A stretch of DNA of 64,000 bases from assembly GCA_009692115.1 (NCBI GenBank), contig SHZU01000002.1, positions 124,001 to 188,000 of the forward strand, written 5' to 3'. Below, in pieces: positions 15,749 to 22,939 of this stretch. A program made the translations under genes and the position numbers. The DNA is from Gemmatimonadota bacterium. Its GTDB lineage: Bacteria; Gemmatimonadota; Gemmatimonadetes; Gemmatimonadales; GWC2-71-9. Position 1 is the first letter of the stretch. Each line of letters begins with the position of its first letter. Under the pieces are notes generated by a model. The model saw only the letters and a list, made by a program, of their open reading frames with translations. It did not search any database and had not been told where the DNA came from.

Positions 15749-16426
15749 CTACCCCCGCCGGGCGGCCGTTCGAAGTTGATCGGGATCTTGGATGACAATT
15801 TCCTTCCGGTTCATGACGATGACCCCCCGAATCGCGAGGCTTCGCATCGTTCTGGACACGGTTTCCCGGCTGGCACCGACCATCTGAGCAATGGTGGCGT
15901 GGGTCATTTTCCTGGTAATCCGGTTGCCACCTTCTTCGCGGGCCATGCCGAGGAGGAGATGGGCGATCCGACCGTTGACGTCGAGCAGGGCGAGGCTCGC
16001 GATAGTCTCATCGGCCCGGCGAAGCCGGCGGGAGAGTTCCCGGAGCATGGCGATCGCCAAATCGGGCGAGGCCCGGAGCCGGCTCCGAAAATCATCCCGG
16101 CGCAGTTGCCACAAACTGGCATCCGTCATGGCGATGACGTGCGCCGAGCGGGGTTCGTCATCGAGGAGGGCCATTTCGCCGAAGAACCTGCCCTCGGTCA
16201 ACACGGACAGGATGACTTCGCGGCCATCTTCTCCGAACACGGCGACCTTGACCTGTCCGTCGGCGATGAGGAAGAGGGTATCGCCGGGGTCGCCCTGGGT
16301 CACGATCACGGTGCCCTTGGCCAGCACGCTCTCTCGGAGCAAGCCGGCCAGCGCCAGGAGTTCCTCTTCGCCGAGATGGCGGAAGAGCGGGATCGCCTTG
16401 AGGAAGTCAGAGCTCGGGATGGACAT
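15749..16426 (-). CDS. Crp/Fnr-family transcriptional regulator
   Basis: A 225-residue regulator with an N-terminal cyclic-nucleotide-binding domain (about 12-125) and a C-terminal Crp-type helix-turn-helix (about 170-200, THATIAQMVGASRETVSRTM). The phosphate-binding cassette FFGEMALLDDEPRSA has the Gly-Glu and Arg-Ser of cAMP- or cGMP-binding members. No Fnr-type N-terminal cysteine cluster is present. It has a good promoter with its -10 six bases before the ATG and no Shine-Dalgarno, so it is probably leaderless. It is cotranscribed with an MBL hydrolase that might act on the same nucleotide. Confidence 0.92.
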   Translation of the reverse strand: MSIPSSDFLKAIPLFRHLGEEELLALAGLLRESVLAKGTVIVTQGDPGDTLFLIADGQVKVAVFGEDGREVILSVLTEGRFFGEMALLDDEPRSAHVIAMTDASLWQLRRDDFRSRLRASPDLAIAMLRELSRRLRRADETIASLALLDVNGRIAHLLLGMAREEGGNRITRKMTHATIAQMVGASRETVSRTMRSLAIRGVIVMNRKEIVIQDPDQLRTAARRG

Positions 16427-16432
16427 CGATCC

Positions 16433-16461
16433 AGCATAGGGTATGGCGGCTGGGCTCGCAA
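16433..16461 (-). promoter_or_regulatory. Promoter of the Crp/Fnr-MBL operon
   Basis: On the minus strand TTGCGA (16456-16461), 17-base spacer, TATGCT (16433-16438), then GGATCG and the ATG. The spacing is ideal and the -10 ends six bases from the start codon, predicting a leader of zero to one base. Confidence 0.6.
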
Positions 16462-16490
16462 GCCGACGATGGAATTTCGAAGATCCAGCG

Positions 16491-16525
16491 GGTCACGCGC
16501 CGGTCACGCCGATCAGGCATATCCT
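16491..16525 (+). promoter_or_regulatory. Direct repeat GGTCACGC and TATCCT box before the gene at 16532
   Basis: GGTCACGC occurs at 16491-16498 and again at 16502-16509, an 11-base period (one helical turn), as in tandem response-regulator sites. Ten bases later TATCCT (16520-16525) lies six bases before the ATG at 16532. No -35 hexamer is recognisable; the repeat lies where an activator would replace one. Regulation by a direct-repeat-binding protein is inference. Confidence 0.35.
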
Positions 16526-16531
16526 GGCACG

Positions 16532-16993
16532 ATGAGACACTTCTTTGCGATGACCTGGCTGATGCTCGGTGTGGGCATTTCCGCCGCGGCAGCCCAGTCC
16601 ACTCCGGTCGAACAGGCGCTCGGGCGGCTCAAGACCGGCGACCGGCTCAAGGTGGAGGTGCCCGGCGCCGTGTGGGTCGGAACCTACCAGCGCTTCGGGG
16701 TCGGCGAACTCCTGGTAGCCAGGGATTCCGCGGTGGAGCGGCTGGCCCTCGATCGGGTAACCGGACTCTGGGTGCGGGGCAGGGCGACGAAGATCGGCGC
16801 CATTGTCGGGGCGGTTGCCGGGGTTGGGGCGGGGGCCTTTCTTGGTCTGATCGTGGCTAGCGTTGGTGACGCCGACTGCCCAAGCCAGGCAGCCGGTCTG
16901 GCGGCGGGTGGCCTGTTGGGCGGAGCCGCGGGCCTCGGACTGGGGGCGATCGTGGGCGCAGCCATTCCTCGGTGGAAACGGATCTTTCGGTGA
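16532..16993 (+). CDS. Exported glycine-zipper protein of unknown function
   Basis: A 153-residue protein with a signal peptide (MRHFFAMTWLMLGVGISAAAAQ), a small beta-rich region (GDRLKVEVPGAVWVGTYQRF) and two glycine-rich hydrophobic segments (IGAIVGAVAGVGAGAFLGLI and AAGGLLGGAAGLGLGAIVGA), the pattern of glycine-zipper membrane proteins. A single Cys lies between them. No Shine-Dalgarno precedes the ATG; a TATCCT box is six bases upstream. It overlaps the barrel protein gene by GTGA. Confidence 0.7.
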   Translation: MRHFFAMTWLMLGVGISAAAAQSTPVEQALGRLKTGDRLKVEVPGAVWVGTYQRFGVGELLVARDSAVERLALDRVTGLWVRGRATKIGAIVGAVAGVGAGAFLGLIVASVGDADCPSQAAGLAAGGLLGGAAGLGLGAIVGAAIPRWKRIFR

Positions 16994-17529
16994 GGGCGGT
17001 TGGAAGGCTGGTGGTCGGTTTGGGGACGGTGCTGGTGCCGGTGGCCAATGGGCAATCGGTGGGATCGGTATCCCTTGGCGCGGTGGTCGGAGCCCGGGTT
17101 CAGGGGCCAGTGCAGGAGGCGGTCTTCGGGGGCCACGGCAGCTTCGGCTTCGAGTCTGGCCGCTGGTTCCTGGGTCCAGAGTACAGCGTGACGCACGGCG
17201 CAGCGACTCGGACCTGGGCGGTTGGCCTAGTGGCCCGGGTTTCCTGGCCCGGCGAGCGGATCAGGCCGTTTCTCGTGGCGGGAGCCGGAAGCTATCAATG
17301 GAGCAGCCGCTATTCGTACCAAGTGCCAAGCGGTCAAACGGTGACCGATTGGGCTGGGCTCGGCTATTTCTCCGGTAGCATCGGGGCAGGAGTCGAGCTT
17401 GGCGCGGCCCGGAGCCGACTCAGTCCGCGCCTGGAAGCTCGGTACCATACCAACCTCCAGCGGTCCGATATCGGCGCGGGAGGCCTGGGCTTGGTGACGG
17501 CGGCGGCCGGGCTGCGGTACCGGCGGTAG
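16990..17529 (+). CDS. Outer-membrane beta-barrel-like protein
   Basis: A 179-residue exported protein. The GTG start overlaps the previous stop (GTGA); the N-terminus (VRAVGRLVVGLGTVLVPVANGQS) is a signal peptide. The rest alternates short amphipathic strands rich in Gly, Tyr and Arg (GSFGFESGRWFLGPEYS, AVGLVARVSWPGERIRPFLV, GSIGAGVELGAARSRLSPRL) and ends in LRYRR, consistent with a small eight-strand barrel. The C-terminus lacks the usual terminal Phe. No specific family is recognised. Confidence 0.65.
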   Translation: MRAVGRLVVGLGTVLVPVANGQSVGSVSLGAVVGARVQGPVQEAVFGGHGSFGFESGRWFLGPEYSVTHGAATRTWAVGLVARVSWPGERIRPFLVAGAGSYQWSSRYSYQVPSGQTVTDWAGLGYFSGSIGAGVELGAARSRLSPRLEARYHTNLQRSDIGAGGLGLVTAAAGLRYRR

Positions 17530-17545
17530 GGGCCTGACCGGACCC

Positions 17546-17574
17546 TTGCTCGACGACCCCACGGCCGCTACATT
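17546..17574 (+). promoter_or_regulatory. Promoter of rpmE-prfA operon
   Basis: TTGCTC (17546-17551), a 17-base spacer and TACATT (17569-17574). The predicted start near 17581 leaves a leader of about 58 bases before the rpmE GTG, which holds a hairpin and an AGGAG ribosome-binding site. Confidence 0.55.
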
Positions 17575-17584
17575 TATGGGCTTA

Positions 17585-17610
17585 CCGGGAAGGGACCAAG
17601 TTCTTCCCGG
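17585..17610 (+). promoter_or_regulatory. rpmE 5' leader hairpin (candidate L31 autoregulatory element)
   Basis: Perfect 8-bp stem: CCGGGAAG (17585-17592), 10-base loop, CTTCCCGG (17603-17610), lying just after the predicted transcription start and about 30 bases before the rpmE start. L31 of Escherichia coli represses its own mRNA through leader structure; whether this hairpin serves the same purpose here is inference. Confidence 0.45.
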
Positions 17611-17638
17611 GCAACGGTTTAGCCGCAGGAGTCCGGAC

Positions 17639-17863
17639 GTGAAGCCGAATCTGCATCCGATGTACAACAAGATCATGACCAAATGTGCGTGCGGGAACAC
17701 GTTCGAAACCCGCTCCACCTCGGCCGCGATCAGCGTCGAAGTTTGCTCGGTCTGCCATCCCTATTACACCGGCAAGCAGCGCTTGCTCGACACCGCCGGT
17801 CGGGTTGACCGGTTCCGCCGGAAGTACGGGGCCGCGGAGGCTCAGCCAGCCGCGAAGGAGTAG
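17639..17863 (+). CDS. rpmE: 50S ribosomal protein L31 (zinc-binding type)
   Basis: A 74-residue bL31. It begins MKPNLHPMYNKI and has the zinc-coordinating cysteines of the C+ form: KCACGNTFETRST and VEVCSVCHPYYTGKQ, followed by the usual RVDRFRRKYG. The start is GTG, preceded by AGGAG eight bases upstream, one of the better ribosome-binding sites in the window. It begins the rpmE-prfA-prmC-ylbF-tmk run; prfA follows after three bases. Confidence 0.96.
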   Translation: MKPNLHPMYNKIMTKCACGNTFETRSTSAAISVEVCSVCHPYYTGKQRLLDTAGRVDRFRRKYGAAEAQPAAKE

Positions 17864-17866
17864 CCC

Positions 17867-18925
17867 GTGGAGGCCAAACTCCGCCAGGTGATTCAGCGGG
17901 CGGAGGAGGTCGAGCGTGAGTTGTCCGAGCCGGACCTCGCGAAAGATCCTGCCCGGTTGACCGCCCTTGGGCGCGAGCATTCTCGACTCGCGCCCATTGT
18001 GCGTCTTGGAAAGCAGTATCTGCAGTTGCATGACGAACTGGCCCAGGCCAGGGAGTTGATCGCGTCTGATGATCCGGAAATGTCGGCGTTAGCGTTTGCC
18101 GACGCCGGGGGCCTGCAGGTCGAGATGGCGGGGTTGGAAACCCGGTTGGAAGACCTCCTGGTTCCACCGGACCCGCTGGAAGACCGGAGCGCCATCCTCG
18201 AAATCCGTGCCGGTACCGGGGGCGATGAGGCGGCCTTGTTTGCCGCGGACCTCCTTCGGATGTATACCCGGTTCGCCGAGCGCAACGGTCTGAAAGTCGA
18301 ACCGATGTCGGTCAGCGATGGAACGTTAGGCGGAATCCGGGAAGCCATCGTGGTGGTTAAGGGCGTCCAGGCGTATGGCTTGCTCCGGCGCGAGTCCGGC
18401 GTTCATCGCGTCCAACGGGTCCCCGCGACGGAAACCCAGGGACGGATTCATACCTCTGCCGCGACCGTGGCGGTCCTTCCCGAGGCGGAAGAAGTCGATG
18501 TGAAGATCGATCCGCAGGACCTCCGGATCGATGTGTTTCGGTCCTCGGGACCCGGCGGGCAGAGCGTCAACACGACCGACAGCGCCGTCCGGATCACCCA
18601 CTTGCCCACCGGGCTCGTGGTCTCGCAGCAGGATCAGAAGTCGCAACTCCAGAACAAACTCAAAGGGATGGAAGTGTTGCGGGCGCGGCTCCTCGACAAG
18701 ATGATCTCCGAACAGGAGTCAGCCCGGGCCCGCGATCGGAAGGCGATGGTGGGAACCGGAGACCGATCGGGGAAGATCCGGACCTATAACTATTCCCAGA
18801 GCCGGGTGACCGATCACCGGATCAACCAGTCGTTCCACAACCTCGCGGAAATCCTGGACGGCCGACTCGACGAATTGGTCAAGGCGCTCCGGCTGGCCAG
18901 CCGCGAGGAAGCAGCCGATGGCTGA
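17867..18925 (+). CDS. prfA: Peptide chain release factor 1
   Basis: A 352-residue class-I release factor for UAA and UAG. The stop-codon recognition tripeptide P186-A187-T188 (RVPATETQGRIHTS) identifies RF1, and the catalytic GGQ lies at 230-232 (SSGPGGQSVNTTDSAVR). The GTGGDEAALFAADLLRMY segment of domain 2 and the conserved IRTYNYSQSRVTDHRI stretch are also present. The start is GTG, three bases after rpmE. The stop overlaps prmC, which methylates the Gln of this GGQ, so enzyme and substrate are coexpressed. Confidence 0.97.
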   Translation: MEAKLRQVIQRAEEVERELSEPDLAKDPARLTALGREHSRLAPIVRLGKQYLQLHDELAQARELIASDDPEMSALAFADAGGLQVEMAGLETRLEDLLVPPDPLEDRSAILEIRAGTGGDEAALFAADLLRMYTRFAERNGLKVEPMSVSDGTLGGIREAIVVVKGVQAYGLLRRESGVHRVQRVPATETQGRIHTSAATVAVLPEAEEVDVKIDPQDLRIDVFRSSGPGGQSVNTTDSAVRITHLPTGLVVSQQDQKSQLQNKLKGMEVLRARLLDKMISEQESARARDRKAMVGTGDRSGKIRTYNYSQSRVTDHRINQSFHNLAEILDGRLDELVKALRLASREEAADG

Positions 18926-19784
18926 GGGCATCATGGAGCGCCGGTTGACCGTCCAGGGTGCCCTCGATGCCGCGACGGAGACATTGGCCAAGGCCGGGAT
19001 CGAAGGTCCCCGACGCGATGCGACTCGCCTCCTGGGTGATCTCTTGGATCTGACTCCGGCCGAGGTGATGTTGGAGCGCGGGTCGGTGATCGAGCCCGAC
19101 CGGCGCCGCTGGATCAACCGGGCGGTGGAGCGGCGGGCGGCGGGCGAGCCGCTGGCCTACGTCACCGGTATCACGGGCTTCCGGACTTTGGTGCTCCGCT
19201 CGGATCCGCGGGCCCTGATTCCGCGCCCCGAAACCGAAGGGATCGTCGACCGGGCGCTCGCGCTCGCAGCCGGGGGCGTTGCGCTGGACGTGGGCACCGG
19301 CACCGGCTGTCTGGCGCTCTCGCTCCGGGCGGAGGGACGGTATCAGCGGGTATTCGCCGTGGACATCGACCGGAAGGCGCTCGGCTTGGCCGATCACAAT
19401 CGCCGCCATCTTGGGCTCGAGATCGACTTGGTGCTCGGCGACCTCGGCACGGCGGTGGCTTCGGGGTCGGTTGATTTGGTGGTGTCGAATCCACCCTACG
19501 TATCCGAGTCGGAGTATGCGCAATTGGGGCCCGAGGTTCGGGACTTCGAACCGCGGCTCGCGCTGGCCAGTGGGGTGGACGGACTGGACGCGTCCCGACG
19601 GTTGCTTCACGATGGACTCCGCGTGCTTCGGCCCGGAGGATGGATGATCATGGAGGTCGCTTCGGCCAGGGGTGAGGCGCTCCACGGCTTGGCGTACGCA
19701 CTGGGTTGGCGCGACCTCCGCGTCGACGAGGATCTCTTTGGGCGGCCGCGGTACTTGGTAGCGCGGCGGGAGGTGGGAACATGA
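18918..19784 (+). CDS. prmC: Release-factor glutamine N5-methyltransferase PrmC (HemK)
   Basis: A 288-residue SAM-dependent methyltransferase acting on the GGQ glutamine of release factors. It has the N-terminal helical domain (RRDATRLLGDLLDL), the family's YVTGITGFRTL and LIPRPETEGIVD stretch, the SAM-binding VALDVGTGTGCLALSL, and the catalytic NPPYVSESE motif. A divergent initial MAEGIMERR leaves the start ambiguous between 18918 and 18933. It overlaps prfA by eight bases and ylbF by ATGA. Confidence 0.96.
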   Translation: MAEGIMERRLTVQGALDAATETLAKAGIEGPRRDATRLLGDLLDLTPAEVMLERGSVIEPDRRRWINRAVERRAAGEPLAYVTGITGFRTLVLRSDPRALIPRPETEGIVDRALALAAGGVALDVGTGTGCLALSLRAEGRYQRVFAVDIDRKALGLADHNRRHLGLEIDLVLGDLGTAVASGSVDLVVSNPPYVSESEYAQLGPEVRDFEPRLALASGVDGLDASRRLLHDGLRVLRPGGWMIMEVASARGEALHGLAYALGWRDLRVDEDLFGRPRYLVARREVGT

Positions 19785-20134
19785 TTGAAGAACGGGCAAC
19801 GGAATTGGGCCGCCTCATCGGCCAATCGAACGAGTATCAGGCCATGCGGCGGGCTGAAACGGCCATGAAGAGCGACCCGGACATCGTGGCCAAGCTCGAC
19901 AGCATTCAATCGTTGGCCAAACGGATCGATCAACAGGTGGCCCAGGGCCAGATGCCAGAGGAAGCCACCACGACCGAGTACGAAGAGGCGGTCCGGGCTC
20001 TCGAGTTGTCGGTGGTGGGCCAAGCGTATGTCGTGGCGCGGGCCAACTTCGATAAGCTGATGGGCCGGGTCAACCAGCAAATCGCCGCCGGGATGGAGCG
20101 AGGGGCAACGAGCAGCATCATCACGTTGGGATAA
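19781..20134 (+). CDS. YlbF/YmcA-family protein
   Basis: A 117-residue, largely helical protein of the YlbF family: ATELGRLIGQSNEYQAMRRA, followed by a long helix and IDQQVAQGQMPEEATTTEYE. In Bacillus subtilis YlbF and YmcA, with YaaT, assist RNase Y-dependent mRNA processing and development; the role outside Firmicutes is unclear. It overlaps prmC (ATGA) and tmk (TAATG), so it is firmly within the operon. Confidence 0.82.
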   Translation: MIEERATELGRLIGQSNEYQAMRRAETAMKSDPDIVAKLDSIQSLAKRIDQQVAQGQMPEEATTTEYEEAVRALELSVVGQAYVVARANFDKLMGRVNQQIAAGMERGATSSIITLG

Positions 20135-20778
20135 TGGCCGGTTTCTTTGTAGTGCTCGAAGGACCGGAAGGGGCCGGGAAGACGACGCTGGCCCAGGACC
20201 TCGGTCGTCGGTTGCTGGCGGTTGGCCTGGACCCGCTGATGGTTCGGGAACCCGGCGGGACTCCGGCCGCCGAGGCCTTGCGACACGAGTTGCTCCACGA
20301 CGGCCGAGCCTGGACGCCGGACGCGGAACTGCTCTATATGTGCACCGCTCGGGCGGATCTCGTCGCCAAACTGATTCGCCCGGCGCTCGACCGGGGCCGA
20401 GTCGTCGTGTCGGATCGATTCGACCTCTCGACTCGGGCCTACCAGGGCGCCGGTCGGGGGCTCCCGATGGCCCATGTCGATTGGGTCAACCGGGCTGCAA
20501 CGGGGGGGCTCACCCCAGATCTGACCGTGGTCCTCGACGTGCCACCGGAGGTCGGCGAGGTCCGCCAGCTCCAGCAGGGCAAGGTTCGTGACCGCCTCGA
20601 CCGGGAGTCCTTGGATTTCCATCGCCGGGTCCGCACCGCCTATCACGAGGCGACCGGGCCCGGATTGATGCATCTGGACGCCACGGTCTCGCCCGCGATG
20701 CTGTCCGAACGGGTGTGGGAAATCCTCGGCAGCGTCCGGGCCGATCTCTTCGGCACCGGCGGGAAAAAGGCATTGTGA
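20134..20778 (+). CDS. tmk: Thymidylate kinase
   Basis: A 214-residue dTMP kinase that makes dTDP. The P-loop is EGPEGAGKTTLAQDLG (residues 9-24); REPGGTPAAEALR is the DR(E)PGG substrate segment, SDRFDLSTRAYQGAGRGL holds the DR(Y/F) motif, and VVLDVPPEVG precedes the lid region. The ATG shares its A with the TAA stop of ylbF, and the stop overlaps the next ATG (TGATG), both signs of coupling. Confidence 0.96.
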   Translation: MAGFFVVLEGPEGAGKTTLAQDLGRRLLAVGLDPLMVREPGGTPAAEALRHELLHDGRAWTPDAELLYMCTARADLVAKLIRPALDRGRVVVSDRFDLSTRAYQGAGRGLPMAHVDWVNRAATGGLTPDLTVVLDVPPEVGEVRQLQQGKVRDRLDRESLDFHRRVRTAYHEATGPGLMHLDATVSPAMLSERVWEILGSVRADLFGTGGKKAL

Positions 20779-22085
20779 TGCGGCTCAAGTGGGTCGGGTT
20801 GTTCGTGGTGGCCGTCGGGACCTTCTTGGCCGGCGGGTGGCTGCTTCGTCGAGGGCTCGCTACCATGGGCAGCGGTGAGGCGGCGGCCGGGTCCTCGGCA
20901 CCTTCGATGTCACCGACTCGGCTCTTCTCCGCCGTGCTCGAAACGGTTCGGGGCTACGCGGTCGATTCGTTGGATGAATCCGGGGTCTACCGGCTGGCCA
21001 CCTCGGGGGTATTGGGCGAGCTACCCGATCCCTATGCCGCGCTGGTATCGGCCGCTGATACGGCCCAGTCGGATCGGATCGGGGCCCGCCCGGCCCAGGG
21101 TGTGTATCTCGACCGAGTGGAGGATTTTGTCGAGGTGGTGGCGGTCGCTCCGGGATCGCCGGCCGCTGCGGCCGGCATTCGTCCGGGTGACGCCGTCGTT
21201 CGAGTGGCGGAGACCACGGTGGAGAACCGGCGGCCGGAGGAGCTGATTCGGCTCATCGATGGCGACTCCGGGACCTCGGTTCGGATTCGGCTGGGCCGCG
21301 AGGGTCAGTCGGCTCCCCTTTGGGTGACGATTGCTCGCGGGCCGGTTCCCGCCCTGCCGGGCCCGACGTCGGCCGGCGACGGATCCATCGTCCAGGTCCG
21401 AATCCGCCAGATCGATCAGGCCAGCGTGGCGATGCTCCGCGCCGTGGTCGATTCGGCGGTCATCGCCCGGGGCCGTGGGGTCGTGATCGATCTTCGCGGG
21501 GTCGTCGAGGGGTCGTTGGCCGACGCCGTCGCGATGGCCGATGGGTTGCTCGATCAAGGGGAGCTGATCGTGACGGTGCGGGGCCGGAGCGGCACCGACT
21601 CGGTCCGGTTCCGAGACCAGAGTCCGACGACCACCGGGACCGTGCCGCTCGTGGTGCTCGTCGATCGGGCCACCGCCGGTGCCGCCGAAGTGGTCGCGGC
21701 CGCGCTCCAAGACCACGACCGGGCCGCCATCGTCGGCGAGACGACATTCGGGCGCGGCGCGCGGCAATCGTACTTCCCGCTGGCCAATGGGTCGATTCTT
21801 CGGCTCACCACGGCCCTCTGGATTACGCCGAGCGGGCGGACGCTGCAGCGGTTCCGGTTGCCGGCGACTACCGACGCCCCAACCGACAGTGTGCCGCCGC
21901 GGCCCCGATTCAAGACCGATGCCGGCCGCACGATCCTCGGCGGCGGGGGCGTCGTTCCCGACCGCGAGGTGGTGGTCGGCGTTGAGCCAAGCCGGGTCAG
22001 CGATCCGGCGCTGGAGCTAGCCCGACGGCTGCTGTCCGGGGCGAAGACCCGGCAGGCTCTGATCGCGGCGCTCGACCCGTCCTGA
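20778..22085 (+). CDS. S41-family (C-terminal processing peptidase) homologue lacking catalytic residues
   Basis: A 435-residue protein with an N-terminal membrane anchor (about 4-25), a helical region with DPYAALVSAAD, a PDZ domain (about 112-195, VAPGSPAAAAGIRPGDAVVR) and an S41 core. In active CtpA/CtpB the core has S-A-S*-A-S-E with the catalytic Ser and, 25 residues later, the Lys of GKGxxQ. Here these read TAGAAE and GRGARQ, so the Ser position is Gly301 and the Lys position Arg326; the Gln (330) remains. It should be inactive as a Ser-Lys protease and may act as a scaffold or adaptor through its PDZ domain. It is coupled to tmk. Confidence 0.85.
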   Translation: MRLKWVGLFVVAVGTFLAGGWLLRRGLATMGSGEAAAGSSAPSMSPTRLFSAVLETVRGYAVDSLDESGVYRLATSGVLGELPDPYAALVSAADTAQSDRIGARPAQGVYLDRVEDFVEVVAVAPGSPAAAAGIRPGDAVVRVAETTVENRRPEELIRLIDGDSGTSVRIRLGREGQSAPLWVTIARGPVPALPGPTSAGDGSIVQVRIRQIDQASVAMLRAVVDSAVIARGRGVVIDLRGVVEGSLADAVAMADGLLDQGELIVTVRGRSGTDSVRFRDQSPTTTGTVPLVVLVDRATAGAAEVVAAALQDHDRAAIVGETTFGRGARQSYFPLANGSILRLTTALWITPSGRTLQRFRLPATTDAPTDSVPPRPRFKTDAGRTILGGGGVVPDREVVVGVEPSRVSDPALELARRLLSGAKTRQALIAALDPS

Positions 22086-22086
22086 G

Positions 22087-22939
22087 GTGGCCGGCCTCCC
22101 ATCGATTGCCATCATCGGGGCGGGTCGCCTGGGACGAACCCTGGGCGAGCGCCTGGTGGGCGAGGGCGCCCGGGTCCGGTATGTCGTCCGCCGAGGTGGC
22201 CGGAACCTTCCGGCGCCTGGGTTCCTGGACGATGACCCGGCGGCGTATCGGGGGGTTCGGTGGATTTTGGTCGCCACGCCCGACGACCAGATCTGGGCAG
22301 CCTCCCGGCGGCTTGCCGATCTCGACGTCGTTGGTCGCCGCCACGTGGTGCTGCACCTTTCCGGTGCGCTCGACCAAGCTGCCCTGAAACCGCTCCGGCT
22401 CACGGGTGCGGCACTCGGGTCCATGCACCCCCTCCAAAGCGTGGCCGTGGCCGCCGCGGCGATCAACCGCCTTCCGGGCTCGTTCGCCGGATTGGAGGGC
22501 GAGGCCAGGGCGATTCGAGCCGGCCGCCGGTTAGCCACCGTGCTGGGCCTGATTCCGGTGCTCCTGCCGCCCGGATCCAAACCGGCCTACCATGCGGCCG
22601 GAACGTTCGTGTCGACCTTCCTCGGGGTCCTTATCAGCTGGCGGTAGGCCTGGTGGAGCGGGCAGGTATCGCGCCCAAGCATGCCCGAGTGATGTTCTTG
22701 CCGCTCATGGAAGGGGCAATCGACAACTTGCGGTTGCTGCCGCCGCGCCACGCGCGATGACGGGGGCCGTCCGTCGAGGGGATGTGGCCACGATCAAGGC
22801 GCATCTGGCGGCGTTGGCGAAGGCGGGTCGGGAACTGTATGTGTTGCTGACCCGGCGGGCTGTGGCGTTGGCTCGGACGTTGCCGCTGCTGCTGCTGCCG
22901 CGGCTGGCGGAGATGGAACGTCTCCTCGCCGGCCGTTAG
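22087..22939 (+). pseudogene. Rossmann-like/DUF2520 oxidoreductase-type gene with two frameshifts
   Basis: The N-terminal part (GTG 22087 to a TAG at 22645-22647) is a Rossmann domain: SIAIIGAGRLGRTLGERL, VRWILVATPDDQI, LHLSGAL, GSMHPLQSV and, at its end, KPAYHAAGTFVSTFLGVL. The DUF2520 helical domain continues in a second frame (YQLAVGLVERAGI to NLRLLPPRH, to 22760) and then a third (MTGAVRRGDVATIKAHLAAL to 22939). Each switch equals one missing base, near 22628-22633 and 22755-22758. Intact relatives join these parts in one protein of about 285 residues. It is either a recent pseudogene or carries two sequencing errors. Confidence 0.85.

Noticed and set aside
15748-15798. TTG start for the MBL hydrolase
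   Set aside because: It would overlap the crp gene by 50 bases and add an unconserved-looking tail. The GTG at 15747 is directly coupled to the crp stop.
22628-22760. Programmed frameshifting in the DUF2520 gene
   Set aside because: Two separate shifts would be needed, with no canonical slippery heptamer and no obvious stimulatory structure. Mutation or sequencing error is simpler.
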